Origin: Cyanoderma ruficeps
Lineage: Eukaryota > Chordata > Aves > Passeriformes > Timaliidae
Direction of reading: 5' to 3'
Assembly (NCBI GenBank): GCA_008694505.1
Contig: VZDJ01000056.1
Location: 9,423,635-9,487,634, forward strand
Length of the DNA stretch: 64,000 nucleotides
Below the pieces are notes generated by a model, which searched no databases, was not told the origin of the DNA, and worked only from the letters and a program-made list of their open reading frames with translations. A program made the translations under genes and the position numbers. Shown piece after piece: positions 14,401 through 26,480 of this stretch. Each line of letters starts with the position of its first letter. The stretch's first letter is position 1.

Positions 14401-17400
14401 CTTACATTCTTGTCCCCTTCATTGACCCGGATCTCGTAGCAATATGCCAGAAGAATATCAATTAATCCAAGATACACGTGGTGACGGCTCCTTTTATCCA
14501 GGAGGTAAGATTTATTTGTGAACTTTCTCATCTGCTCTCTCTCTTCCTCAGAGAAGACAACTATAAAAAGTAAAAGGATAATTGATTTTGAATTTAAAGC
14601 TGGCACATTCACTTTAATAGGTGGTAATACCACTTCAACAGTGTCTTTAAAAAGGAGCGTGTAACTAATCACAAGTCACCCATCACTCAAGAAAAGGCTC
14701 AAATCGCTCTCACTTTTTAACTTTTATTAAGCTCTGGTTTATTTGTGTCAATGTCAAGCTCCAGCACAGCACTGCATGTACACACTGATGATTCTGAACC
14801 TCTCCAGGTGCCAAGGATTTCTGTGGATGCCTGGGTGTCTTATACAGGGATAAATGCACAATCAGGATCCAAGTAAAATGAAGATTCTTAAGCCCACGTT
14901 GTACAGGACAAAAATCCAGAGGGAAGTGACAATTAAGAAATACTATGGCAGTTCTGTTTTTTCTGTTCATGCAAAGCAGGTCACCCCTTGAATCACAATT
15001 ACAGGTGATGTATCTCTAGCAGTAAATGTCTTTATTCACTTTTAAACAGCGAGGAAACTCCCAGTGAAATTCACAAAATAGAGCAGCAAAGTTTTCTTCC
15101 TTTAAATTTCAAACTCTGAAGCATCATAATGTCTACGACTGGACCATAAACACAAAAATTCCAGGTCTATTAAACAACAACAAACAAGATGTAGACTAGA
15201 CAATTCCCAAAGGTAAATATTACAAGACGTTCATTAAGTTGCCGCAAAGTGCCAGGTGTTCTAAATAAAATATCTTTTCCTGAGAAAATACTTCAATGTT
15301 TAAAAAAAATTCTATCCATTGCCTGAAGTTTTTGAACAATTAATTATCCAGGCCTGAAACACATAATTAACATGTCCAAACCACCACCTACTTTGTTTTC
15401 CCCGTTCAAAACTTCCAAGTACATGGTGTGAAATTATCAGAACAATTAAAATTATAATTACATTTCTGCTGTACTAAGTCTGCACACTTCTGTACACTTA
15501 CACTGCCAAATTTTAGCTAACAATCTGTACCACAATCAGTATTAATCTAATGCAAAGCAGCACTTGCTGCTACTTATCGAGTAAATTCAATTGGCAAGTT
15601 TTTTATAACTTTGATTTAATTTTTTTGGTGTATTTGCCAGTGGCAAAACCATGCCTGAGTATAAATGTGCGTTAATATATCCACTTCCAAAGGAGTCAGA
15701 CATTCATCTCACAAAGTTTCTGACAGATGAGACTGCAGACATTACCTTTACATTTTAATCACCTCTTTTACTTGTTTTAAGCAGGCCATTCCTCATGTTA
15801 AAAAAGAAGATACTTCAAATTGTCCTCCAGTAGCAGAGTGTGGGTGAGGCAGAGTTTAATCTCTGAGGGGAGGATGAGGTCTGACAGCCAGAGGGTGTTT
15901 TGTTACAGCCCTACTGCTATTTTACACTGTGATAACACCACTTAAATCACTGGGAGATCTGTATCTCCAGACTACCATGACACTTGCAGCTCTCAGCGTG
16001 TTAGGGGCACTCAGATAAAATGTGCTGGACCCACACAGAGAGCTGACTCAGTGGTCAGTCAGGAAAGCACAGGGCAGGAAACACCTCTGATAATCTGCTG
16101 CTGAGAGCACAGCCTCACTTTATGATCCTGTCAAGGCAAGTCTTGAATCCCACAGCTCTCCCCAAGGGAAAGAGCTGAGCAGGACTGACCCCTCCTCTTT
16201 TTTTTTCCTTCTTTAACCTAAAATATTATGTTACAGTTTTAAGGCTTTTAAATGTATGCTTCTATCCCTGTAGGTTAAGGAATCAGCAACATCAGATGAA
16301 GGAGACTAGTCAGCAGAGAGCAGATTAGTCAGAATAAAGTTAGTTATTGATATTAATCAGTAGCAACAAGTTTCATTTCAAGCTCTTCCTAAGCCATCAC
16401 AAGATAAAAGGCAGCACTGCTCTGAATGGAGTCACTTGAAGACTTTGTGCAGGGTCAGCATCTTCCCCAGTGCTGGATACTGCCTGAAAAATACTCAATA
16501 ATAATGTAAACTTAAACAAGTAACTGAAGTAATAAAGCTGATTTGCTGCTAAATTGCTTCAATTTGTTGCAACACGCTGAGGTATGAGAGGTTAGTGGAA
16601 CTTCCCACTTCTTCCTTCCTGTACAGACTCTGCCCCTCAAAAGGTGACACTGAAGTTTCAGCAAAAGCTCTGTCCCTCCTACATGGGGCCATTTTTGGAA
16701 AGCTGCAGGTTGTGGCCATCTTTGAGACTCCCTAAAGCTGTGTCAGGTAGACTGTGATCAGAAGAGGCTCAGTTTCTCAAGAAATGAGCCAGAAGCCCTA
16801 AACCCACAAACCGATCCCCTCTGCACACCCATATTCACAGTACCAATGGTCGCTCCAGTCTGGTCTGTTCATCCCTCCCCTGTCTTTGCAATTCTTCCAT
16901 TCAAATTTTATCTCCTTCACTTTTCTTCCCTCTCAAGCCTCCACTTCTCAAATGACATTTCCAGCACATTTCCTCCACATCACTCCTGACCTCCTTCCTG
17001 CAGTCATTCTCCACAGAATCTCTGGACTTGGCCAGCCTTGCCTGGATCTCACAATTTCCTCTACGCTCATTTTTCTCACTAGTCTTTAAGGAATCCACAG
17101 CTCCTGCAAACATATCAACACCATACATCATTCTTCCTACTGTTCTTGCCTTTTAAAACCTGAGCTATTTTACAGTGGAGACTGATCATTAAGAGTTTTG
17201 CATGAATAAAAAGCAGAATTTCCTCGCATAACAAAAACCTGCTCTGCAGCAGAGCAGTGCCAGGAAAGAACACATGATGCAAAGCCCAGAGAACTGAGCA
17301 AGGCAGGTAGACAGCACAATTGCAGAAATTTGATGAAAAAAGAAAAAGTAATCCATCTTAAACTTATGAATCCATCAGCAATGGCATATATTTGAGCTCA

Positions 17401-20400
17401 GCCTTACTGAAAGGTGGAACTTTGAAAGGAAATTGCTTCTCTTTCTATAAAGAAATAAGAAAGAGAACAGTGACTGTAAGCATGAGAGGTTACCCTGAAC
17501 AAAATAAGATATCCTTGGAGCATATAAATGTTAGATTAAATACATATGTCAGCCTGAGCCTTTGAAGATTATTGTGTTGCCTAAAGAGGAGTTTTTTACA
17601 GTTGTGCAGTTGGAAGTAGAATAAAAATGAACTTTTAACCAAGGTGAATGTGACTGTCAGAAAATACAAACCCTTTCATCTGGAATCTGTAGAAGCAAGA
17701 CACTAATGTAAACTTCAGCAGCAGCAGAAAGCAAGCTTTCCAAAAAATCTTATCCCCTCATGGGAAAGGCTGTGTAATTAATAAGGCTTTATGGAGTATT
17801 ACTTCACTTGAATGAGACACTGTAAGTGTGAACAAAAAGGGCTGGAAGAGAACACACAGTAAGACGTACAAAAAGGACAAAAGAAAGAAAAGACACTTGG
17901 GATGAGGAAAAAAAAATTTAAAAAGGCAAAATACACAAACCATGCACACAAGCTGGAGAAAAAGGTCAAATAAAAACAGATTCTAAGTAAGGACAGAAGA
18001 GAGATGAAAACTTTAAATGTTAATGAGATGAACCAAAATGAGAAAAAAATTGGTAATGAGGCATCAGAAGAATCTGATGATGTAAAAACAAAGAGAAAAT
18101 AACCAGGGATAAATATAAGAGCAGTAATCAACCAAAGAAAATCTTCAGTTAATTGCAATGTCATGCAAAAAATAAAAAAGGCCATCTGTACTTCTAATTA
18201 CTTCTTGCAGCCAAAGACATTATAAAGACAAAAGTAATCAAGTTTTTGATTCCAAGAAACCAATGAAGATAACAACTGAAAAAACATCAATGTAAGTCAG
18301 GAAAAGGAAGAAAAAAAATAAATCTCTTTATTCAGTGTTTCTGAGTAATAAACTCTTAAAGAATTTGCTCGTTTTTATGTCTCTTTCTCACCCTAAACTC
18401 ACTTTTACTTTTAACTTGAGGAGCAACACGTCTTTATTCACAAACAAATCCTTCCTTCAGACAGGGCAGAGAGGAATTCCTGATTAACTGCACCATTCCT
18501 CTGGCTGGGTAAGGCACTATAAACCCGCAGGGGACACATCCTGCTGATGATCAGATTCCAGGTGGAACAGCCTGGAGCCACCTCCTGCCCTTCTGTATTT
18601 CCATTCACGGGAGACCTTCGAATAGAACCTGCACTCCCTCTCATGGTGGTTTCCCTCACCACAGCTCAGCTTTAGGAACCTCCACTTATTTCAGGCACTT
18701 GTTCAAACAGCACAAATGTTACCAAAACTGAGTTGTTCCAAGGAAAAGGGTGGGTTTGTTGTCATGAGCATCACCCAAACTCCAGCTTGCCTCTTATGTG
18801 ACTTAAATTTCCACAAGATTCACAAAGCTGCAGGAGCCTCTCCACTGAGCCCCATCAAGGTGAGATATTTTTTTGATCATTCTTATTAAATAGATATCTA
18901 TTATAACAAATGGTTTAGAGCAAGATGATCCTTTATAAAGCCCATTTTCTGTCTCATTTCCATCAGCAGGCTTGCCAGGCCTTTGAGGGGTTTGTCTGTT
19001 GTTGCCCCTAAAACCCAACACGTTTTTCCTTGGTACCTCAGTTTGGAGGAGAAACATTCCTTATCAATAAAATCATCCAGCAGCTCTTCAATTTATTTAT
19101 ATTCCTTAAGCCAAGCAAACAGGAGTAGTGTTTCATTTACTAAGGAGTGAATGGATGAAAACAAACAAAGGAACCCCTCATGATTGTATTTTCAAGCCTC
19201 TTGTACCTTTGTCCAATGCTTTTTAAATCAAGTGTTTATGATGGACATAATTAACAATTTCTGGCTTCAGAGGTTGAAAAGACATCAGCAACGAAGATCA
19301 GATTACATTCACAGCAAAACACACAACATCTACCCAAATTCTATTGTTCTCTCAGAAAAAATGTGGAAGTGCAGGTATTAGCAGAACTTCTGGTGAAGGG
19401 ATTATCATCATCTGCTTTAGGAATATCAGATTTTCATACTACATAGGAAATGAACAAAGAACAATAGAAGAAAATGCACAATAGTAACTTGTAGTGCTCC
19501 CTGTAATCACTGTGTGCAGGGAGGCAGCCTCAGTTATCTGTTGGCAGTGTTCCCACAAGGTCACCTACTCACCCTGGAAACATCCTTTCAGCTTTCTAAA
19601 CAGGCACAAAGAGTTTTCTTTGAAAAAAGGTCTCCAAGACCCATAAAGCAATAAATACTAAATCTATTAGAGTAATGAATTTCCTTTAAGAACAATAATG
19701 TATAACATGACACCACAGCAGTTATCACTCAAGCAACATGTGTATTTATATATATATGTATATTCTCACCAAATGGAGGACTGTCATGTTCCTGATGACT
19801 TTCTCCCTGCAAGGCTGTCATCTTTTTATGAGCATCAATCCACCAGGGTTTGTACTTTAAAAGATGTTTAATAGTTTCATCTTCAAAAAAGTCAGCTCTA
19901 GGGAAAATAGAAAGAACTTTCAAATGCTATTTATTTCAATTCATATTATATGTGGGTACATGGTAACACACCCATAGAATACATCTCGCTTGGCTCCAGG
20001 TTATTTTCCATGTTAGAAATATGTTCTTTGACTTTAAAGCAGAAAATCATTAAAAAATCCCCAATATTCTCCCATCTTTCAGTATCCCTTCCTTGCTTCC
20101 TCCACCTTTCCTGAGCCACGCAGAAGCCCAGGGAACGGATGAGTTTGCAGCATCACATAAAGCTGAACCAACCTGATTTGCTCTGAATGCAGCTAAAGGA
20201 AAACAACCCAAAGGCTTCCCAGAAAAATTACTTGATTTTATTGTGCAGCTCTCCCACTTAAGACCCAGGGAATTTGTGGGAAGTCATGCAGCTGAAGGGG
20301 AAAAGGAGGAGCAGGGATGGGGATGGACTTTAGGCAAGGACATGCAGCAGCAAGGTGGAAAATGAAGAGTTGTACATGAATTCTGGAACAGAGGTCACCT

Positions 20401-23400
20401 CCATCTCAGCACAAAGCCACTGTGGTAAAAATCTCAATCTGGTAATTCTGGGAGGATTTATCCTAAAGGATTCAAGCTCTAAGCCTCCTCTTACCATCCG
20501 AGCTTCTTCCTCAAGCCAAACAATGGTATAAATACTGAAATTTAAAAAAAAAAACCCACACAGGAAATTTCTCAATACCTTCTTAATCACCACACAAAAC
20601 ACAGAATGCAGTCTGCTTCCCTCTCACACTGACAGATTTTGGGTTTTGCCTCCCTTCAATGTCAAAGCAACTTAATATCAGCCAGGGTACATTTTCCTCA
20701 AGGCCACCCACTTCTACCACTGCTTCTGCTCCCCTCAGGAAAACAATTTTTGTTGAAGAAAGGCTGGTATCATCTGTTCTGAAACAACCAAGACACAGCC
20801 ATTAAACTAAATAGTATAGCTCTACCAGGCCAGAACACAGAGTCTAAAATTGAAACTTGAAATTACTGCAGTTTGCATCCTATTAGAGGTTAGGAACTAC
20901 TTCAGTCCTAGTGAAATGTAGTTCAAGAAAGCTCCTCTAATTTTGTGTGTTACAGGAAGACATGAGGCTGCCTCTGAAAAACACAACTGAGGAAAAACTC
21001 CAGGTTTGCAAAGTCACCTTCTGGACCAACTCAAAATGGGTTAAGCCTTCCTGTCCCCACAAAACACACCACAGTACTGACTCTCCCCACTGGGGACCAC
21101 CCTCTGATTCCTGCCAGATCCATCTGGCAGGAATCAATCTACATTAATAGATTTATCAATAGATCAATCTACATTAATAGACTCCTTTATTTTACTTATC
21201 TGAACCTAACTTGACCTGAAATACTCCAACCTGAAAGGCACAAGGAATCACTTTTACCTCACTACATGAAATGAAACACAAAAGAAACAAAGTTTTGATT
21301 TGGACATTTTCCTCATTCTGCTGTAAAACAAGTTTCACATGGTGAAGGTAAAAAACAAAGCGGCCAAGACAAAATTTCATAACTTCAAAACTCAAATTCC
21401 CCCCTCCTAGATAAGTTTGCCTCATTAATTGTTTTTTTCACAAAGGAAAAACAAAGTTCTGACTTTGTCAACCCAAAATGGCAGCAGGGGGTGGTTGCTG
21501 AAGAGATGAAGGATGAAACAACATTCTGCAGCAGCTGCGAGCAGTCCCCTTAAACACAGATTCAGCAGTCATTAAACAGTTGAGTAACCCCAAATCAGAT
21601 GAGCAACATTTTGTGTCAGTGTCATACTAAGAATACCCACTACAGCCTGCTCTGACGAGACAAAACCAAACCAAAAGTCAAGCTGTTCTTTCCAAAAGTC
21701 ATCTTAAATCCAATCATTGGTGAAAAGGGAATGAGTTCCAGAGGTTCTTGGCCAGGTGAAGTCAATCAGTACTCACAGGTAATGATCAGGCTCAAACTTG
21801 GCAGCCTCAGCTGCCAAACGTTTCCTCCGACGTTCCTCTGCAGGAGTTTGGTCTGGATCCTTAATGTCAATGACATCACTGAGCTCCTCCTGCAAAGGGG
21901 AACGGAATTCTAGGCCCAAGCCACTGGAATGGCACCCAAGATTTATTCAGGAAGAATTTAAGAAGGATGCTTGGCAGCATCGCACTGAAATCCCTAGAAA
22001 AGCTTCAACCTCCCTTTCAAGTCTTCCAAACTCAGGCTCCACTATGCAAATAAAACATCAACATTCCAAGGAAATGGAATTATTTGAAGCTCCTTAGAAT
22101 TCATGATATTATCAAGTCTATTCAGGCCACTTTATCATAAGGCAGGGAGGTTATTTTGCATTATGATAAATTTGCAATGTTAAACAAATGCACACAACCC
22201 CAACAAAGACAAGAATCACACACCATTCTTGTGACTTTTGAGAATACTCTCACTCTCTGAAGTGGCTGTACATTAATTAATAAGCAATTGCAGTGCCCCT
22301 TTAAACATCATTAAGTAGTTCTTTCCCATCCCATTAATGCTGATAGGAAATGTATTTCTTCACAGATTTCATGGTAATGAAGTAGCATGTATGCCCTAAC
22401 AGAATGTAAATACTTTATCCATGGACAGCAATCCTGCTCCAAGACCTGTGAATGCCACAGTCCATACAACAGTAAGTCAGAGTTACATCACTGAGTTGCA
22501 CTTTTCAAAAGCTGTTGTCTTGTGAGCCAGGAAGCCAACACAGCAAATTACCCAAAATTTCTAACAGAAGAAGACAAAATGCATCTACCTGCAGCCTCTG
22601 GAACACCCCTGAGCGCAAATTCCCAAACCCATAGGGGTGCTGCAGTGCTGGAGTGCTTTCTTCATAAGGAATCTGTTCCAGTTCCCAGTCAAATTCTTCT
22701 TCATCCTCTTCAGACAGCTCAGCAGAGGCAGCTGTATTTATGGCATAGCCAGAAAAACAAAATTATTTCATAGAAAAATACAGATATTTCCTTGAAAGGT
22801 TTAGTGTGCTACTGGTGTTTGCGTTTCTCATTTTACTGCAGCTTTTAAGAAACCTCATTCAACACTGGGTCATACAGATCCATAACCCACAGGTCCTGCT
22901 TCAAACTCCCCAGCTTTCCAAAATGATCATCAGGAACACTAAATTTAAAATGCAGACTCCCTCAGACTGAAATACCCATTCCACTGAATTCAAGATCAGC
23001 ATTTGATGCTAGGAGAACCCTGACAGAATCTAAGTGATGTTATCAATAATTTAAGGCAGGTATTAAAAAAAAAAAAACAGAGACAGCCAAACATTTTTGT
23101 CTGTTAAACACTGATGTTAAGCAAGACATGCAGTAGAGCCTGTGGTTTTAATTAATTTAATTAATTGAGCTAATAATCCAGTCGTAGTTTGCAGAAAGCA
23201 GAAGACTCAACTGTGTGTGTGTTCTACAGCCACTAGAGGGGTACAAAGACCTACAGAGCATTAGCATATTTTTAAAGCACATTTCACACACATTTTGGAA
23301 AAATCTCAACATAACTAAACCTATAAAGTTGACACGTGTATCATCTGCAACATATTTATTTCCACTCTTCTCCACACTTTGATTTATTCACGCCCTTCTC

Positions 23401-24771
23401 ATACCTCGGACTAGACAATAATAAAAATAGGGTGTTTTTATACATTTATCACTCCATAGATCTGTAACTGTTTCATTACACACATGTATCATCTTGTATA
23501 AACAGGATTGATTTTGTCATACCCATCTCTTCTACCAAAGGTTTTGCTGATCTTGATTTCTTTGGTGCTAAAAGAGACGTCAGCATGTCCAGCCCCTCAA
23601 AATATTGGCCAGGAACCTCCTTGGGCAACTGAATTGTAAAAGTACCTTAAAAAAAAACAAAAGTAGAAATACAATTACTGCATTAAAATATCTGAGACAG
23701 ACGTTTTTCCTCTATGAGAAAGGCTCAGAGGAAGTAGGACACATGCAGGTAAACATTTTATTTTGCATTGATCCCCTGTGCATGTTTTTAACCTTATTTC
23801 ATAACAACTCAGGATTTTAATGATAAAACATGAAAGAGAATATTTAACTACTTGGAGCCTCCTGACTTCCATTGTACAAACACAAACCAAGAGAAGAAAG
23901 CAAGCTTTATTTAATTTTTAATCCTTCCACCAAACAATCCACAGAAGCTACATTCTCCAATCTGATTACTGTCTTAGTCATGCAATAAAGGCTCTGCAAG
24001 CATCAAATTTATTGTTTTATTGGGTTGTTTTTTTTGCTTTAAAGTATAAACTACTGGAGACAGCAACATTTTTTATGACAGATATCAATAACATCAACCA
24101 ATACCTTCATCTGTATTATAAGATGCTTTTTCTCTGCCATCCTCTACAATTCTTCCAGGAAGTGTCAATCTGCAGGCGAAAAATGAGATGCCTCACTGAA
24201 AGCCTGACTAATTCTGCAAGTTAATGTCTCAGCCTATAAAAATGTAAGGCACATCCCAAAAGCAGCACAAAGGACTTGACTACATGACTCCTCTTCACAG
24301 TAATGGAATCCATGCAGCTCAATCCCCCTGGATTCCTCCCAAGAAAAGACACACTCTACAAAATTTACACCCAGAGAGTTGTCTGGCCATTTAAATTAAA
24401 AAGCCATTGTACAGTAAATTTAGAAAAGTATTTCTTTTAACTCCCTTTAACATGATTTAATGCCTAGGAACAAAGAGGCCAGATCCAAAAAACCAAATCT
24501 TTGCACAAACTGTGCTGTCTGTAGCCAACAGAATAAAAGCTGCAGATGAAGAACATTCTGAAGGGACCAAAATTAAGTGCATTTACTACTATGAAGACCA
24601 ATTTTTGAAAACGGTTTCCACTACTTGCCTGAGAAAGTATGGCTTAGCATAAAATTTGAAATCTTCCCCTTCGAAATAAATGTCAAACTCTGAAGCTCTG
24701 GCATAAGGCACTCTGATTTTTACTGTAAGAAAATCTGGATCCTGGGTCAGTTCAAAAGCTGGAGTTATCAT
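8289..24771 (-). CDS. SHQ1: SHQ1, H/ACA ribonucleoprotein assembly factor (partial: coding exons 1-10, C-terminus off the left edge)
   Basis: SHQ1 is a nuclear/cytoplasmic chaperone that holds the pseudouridine synthase dyskerin (DKC1) before H/ACA snoRNPs and telomerase RNP assemble. Ten coding segments splice in frame: 24771-24629, 24169-24105, 23645-23523, 22731-22589, 21889-21777, 19897-19770, 14560-14406, 13137-13084, 11250-11127 and 8409-8289. They total 1169 nt, 389 codons plus 2 nt. The N-terminus ([15 protein letters not shown]) and blocks such as [35 protein letters not shown] and [15 protein letters not shown] match vertebrate SHQ1 closely. Exons 1-3 encode the N-terminal CS (p23/HSP20-like) domain, exon 4 an acidic linker, and exons 6-10 the helical SHQ1-specific domain. 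The serine-rich acidic tail is missing because intron 10 runs off the window. Donors are GT except intron 1, which is GC. Identity is very secure; the similarity comparison is from memory. Confidence 0.96.
11127..11250 (-). CDS. SHQ1: SHQ1 coding exon 9
   Basis: This 124-nt exon has acceptor TTCACACAG and donor GTGAGTG. It encodes [20 protein letters not shown] and [21 protein letters not shown], the most conserved part of the SHQ1-specific domain. It ends in phase 1. Confidence 0.95.
12768..12875 (+). mobile_element. CR1 LINE 3' remnant
   Basis: GGACGTGGCACTTGGACGTG, then GGTCTTTTCCAACCCTTATT, matches the last part of a sense CR1 (compare the copy at about 30580-30683). It is diverged and lacks a clear tail. 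Confidence 0.7.
13084..13137 (-). CDS. SHQ1: SHQ1 coding exon 8 (54-nt micro-sized exon)
   Basis: This is only 54 nt, in phase 0 at both ends. It reads [18 protein letters not shown] between acceptor AAATCAG and donor GTAAGG. Skipping it would keep the reading frame. Confidence 0.93.
14406..14560 (-). CDS. SHQ1: SHQ1 coding exon 7
   Basis: This 155-nt exon has acceptor TTTTATAG and donor GTAAGT. It encodes [20 protein letters not shown] followed by [20 protein letters not shown] and [12 protein letters not shown], a core helical segment of the SHQ1-specific domain. Confidence 0.96.
14561..19769 (-). other. SHQ1 intron 6 (5209 bp)
   Basis: This is the longest complete SHQ1 intron here. It is AT-rich and purine-rich on the plus strand at about 17870-18320. 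I see no exon, RNA gene or clear transposon. Confidence 0.8.
19770..19897 (-). CDS. SHQ1: SHQ1 coding exon 6
   Basis: This 128-nt exon has acceptor TTCCCTAG and donor GTGAGAA. It encodes [19 protein letters not shown], the opening of the helical domain that clasps dyskerin, and then a variable charged loop. It ends in phase 1. Confidence 0.95.
21106..21135. repeat. Perfect inverted repeat, 14-bp arms with 2-nt spacer
   Basis: GATTCCTGCCAGAT is followed by CC and then its exact reverse complement ATCTGGCAGGAATC. It lies in SHQ1 intron 5, and a 30-bp-period direct repeat begins inside its right arm. Confidence 0.95.
21133..21184. repeat. Direct repeat, 30-bp period
   Basis: ATCAATCTACATTAATAGA occurs at 21133 and again at 21163, separated by a TTATCAATAG stretch. 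It abuts the inverted repeat. Confidence 0.9.
21777..21889 (-). CDS. SHQ1: SHQ1 coding exon 5
   Basis: This 113-nt exon has acceptor TTTGCAG and donor GTGAGTA. It reads [20 protein letters not shown] and then a basic [18 protein letters not shown]. It leads into the helical SHQ1-specific domain and ends in phase 2. Confidence 0.95.
22589..22731 (-). CDS. SHQ1: SHQ1 coding exon 4 (acidic linker)
   Basis: This 143-nt exon has acceptor AAATACAG and donor GTAGAT. It begins with a Glu/Asp-rich stretch ([15 protein letters not shown]) and then the conserved [15 protein letters not shown] block. The linker is a few residues shorter than the human one as I remember it. It ends in phase 0. Confidence 0.95.
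23523..23645 (-). CDS. SHQ1: SHQ1 coding exon 3 (end of CS domain)
   Basis: This 123-nt exon has an acceptor of T-run plus AAG and donor GTATGA. It encodes [20 protein letters not shown] followed by [20 protein letters not shown]. It supplies the last beta strands of the CS domain and the start of the linker. Confidence 0.95.
24105..24169 (-). CDS. SHQ1: SHQ1 coding exon 2
   Basis: This 65-nt exon has acceptor CGCCTGCAG and donor GTATTG. It reads [21 protein letters not shown], the second part of the CS domain. It enters with one base completing the split Arg codon and ends with one base of the next Gly codon. It is too short to appear as a long open frame. Confidence 0.94.
24629..24771 (-). 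CDS. SHQ1: SHQ1 coding exon 1 (start codon, first half of CS domain)
   Basis: The start ATG is at 24771-24769, with A at -3. The exon encodes residues 1-47 plus two bases of codon 48. Upstream, a long pyrimidine tract and TACCAG put the exon's 5' end near 24797, leaving about 26 nt of 5'UTR here. That implies a separate noncoding first exon nearer the CpG island. The 3' end is CTCAG followed by GCAAGT, a GC donor. This split completes Arg48 with the A that opens exon 2, and the frame then continues correctly; a GT at 24624 would put exon 2 out of frame. Confidence 0.95.
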
Positions 24772-24797
24772 GATGAATCCAGCAGGAAAAGCAAACA
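24772..24797 (-). other. SHQ1: SHQ1 5'UTR part of the start-codon exon
   Basis: The minus strand reads a T/C-rich tract, then TTTTCTACCAG ending at 24798, then 26 nt before the ATG. This is a strong acceptor. It makes the open frame that continues upstream to 24843 intronic rather than coding. Confidence 0.7.
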
Positions 24798-25664
24798 CTG
24801 GTAGAAAACAGGAAAAGAAAGAAAAGATTATTCTAGCTTCCAATTTATGACAGCAAGAACATTTCAGATTCCCACGTAATTATCCTGAATGTGCTCAAGA
24901 AGAGAACACTGATGACAATAACATCAAAGTGTTATCAAGAACATGAAGGCACCACCCCTCTGCACCTTAATGAAACAATGGAATGTAGAGTTGGTCCATT
25001 CCACATGAAAACCACACTAAAATTCAGTCCTAAAACTTTTCAGCTTTTCGTAACTGTTATTTATAATTTCAGACACAGCAGGCCTCAGACCTTTGCAGTT
25101 CTCTAGGGAACTGAACACAAACCACTATTAAAAAATCCTAAAAACAAGAAATACTTGCAAAAAATAGAGCTGTGTTTTATAATTCACACATACGTTAGTC
25201 AGAATATGAGCAACAGATTCAAGGACAGTTTAGACAACATCCCTCAGAACCATATGTATGTATATACACCAGCATGTGTACATATTCAAGACAAGAAAAG
25301 CAATTTATATAGTACCCAATATACAACTGTCTGACCTTTCAATAGCTTCTCGTCTCAGGTTTAATTTAAACCCACTTATAGATTGTTTGGGTTTTGTTCT
25401 GTTTTTTTGTTTGTTTTAGAAGGTGTGTTTACAAAAGGTCTCACGGTTTTGAAAATTACCTTTTAAACCAAAAAATATTTTAGCAAGTAAAACCATAACA
25501 GAACTATTACTTAGGAAAGAACTACTTTTCACTCACTTTCAGATGTCTTTACAAACTATATCCCCATCCTGACAATTTCGTGAACAGACAGAAATCATTA
25601 ACCATTAACAAGGCTAAATTAACAAATCACCTTTTTTCTCATATGGGCAATCAGCCTTGTTTAG

Positions 25665-25960
25665 CATGTATGGAAAATATTAAATAATTATAAATATAAT
25701 ATTAATTAATAACAGTGTATATATAGCAACAATATATTATATATAAATAACATGCTAAGAATAGACAATAATACAATTAATATAATATTAATATAAATAA
25801 TAGTGCACATACAATCATAATATAGTATATATAAATAACATATAGTACATTAATAATATATAATGATATAATTAATATGTTAATAGTAATATAATAAACA
25901 TTAAATAAAACGTAATTGCATTTAAATAAAATATTAAATACATCCCCTTTACACCATATC
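25665..25960. repeat. AT-rich low-complexity block
   Basis: About 300 bp are built almost entirely of TATA, ATTAAT and ATAAAT units with very few G or C. No ordered microsatellite period holds across it. Confidence 0.85.
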
Positions 25961-26480
25961 ATGTGATTCCAGGAGCAACATTCCCACCCATTCCAGACTG
26001 AGAAGCTGCCAGGTGTTTTATGGAATTGTATCTAAACAGGAAACACCTGGCCTGTAGAACACCTGCACCTGTACACCCGATGCACTTCCCTGTGGATTTT
26101 CTTTTTCTCTCTCAACACTACAAGCATGGCGAAGAGGTACCAACAGCTCATTTGGACTCTTCTGGGATGACTTGCCAGTGTGCATTTTTATTTTCCCCAG
26201 TCAGAGTTTCATAAATAAACAGCAGCCCCAAAACCAGGCCCAGCTCTCCCTGCCCTGCACTCAGAGCATCCCTGGCCCAAATTAATCATCCCAAATCCCT
26301 CTTGGAGGGGGGGTCCTACCCAAATCCTTGATATCTCACAGCTGAGGAACCACTGGGACACAACATTCAAACCCCAACTATTCCAAACATTCACGTTTCC
26401 AGGCCTCTCTGTGCATTAGAGAAAGGCAGAGGGAGCAGGGCCGGGAGGGGCAGGGATGATGCATGAGAGGTTCGGTGTTA

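Larger units (their letters stand above)
8410..14405 (-). other. SHQ1 introns 7-9 (8410-11126, 11251-13083, 13138-14405)
   Basis: Outside exons 8 and 9 I see only AT-rich intron sequence, short A/T runs and one CR1 remnant near 12768. No open frame here looks coding. Confidence 0.8.
19898..24628 (-). other. SHQ1 introns 1a-5 between exons 1 and 6
   Basis: Introns lie at 19898-21776, 21890-22588, 22732-23522, 23646-24104 and 24170-24628. The notable content is the hairpin and direct repeat at 21106-21184. Otherwise I see nothing beyond AT-rich sequence. Confidence 0.8.

Noticed and set aside
17799..18185. 128-codon minus-strand open frame rich in Phe, Leu and Ser
   Set aside because: It translates a purine-rich intron tract and looks like a membrane protein only through composition. 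No start context, splice sites or family motif.
24772..24843. Upstream extension of the SHQ1 N-terminal frame to an ATG at 24843
   Set aside because: It translates a pyrimidine tract and splice acceptor. Family N-termini begin at the Met at 24771.
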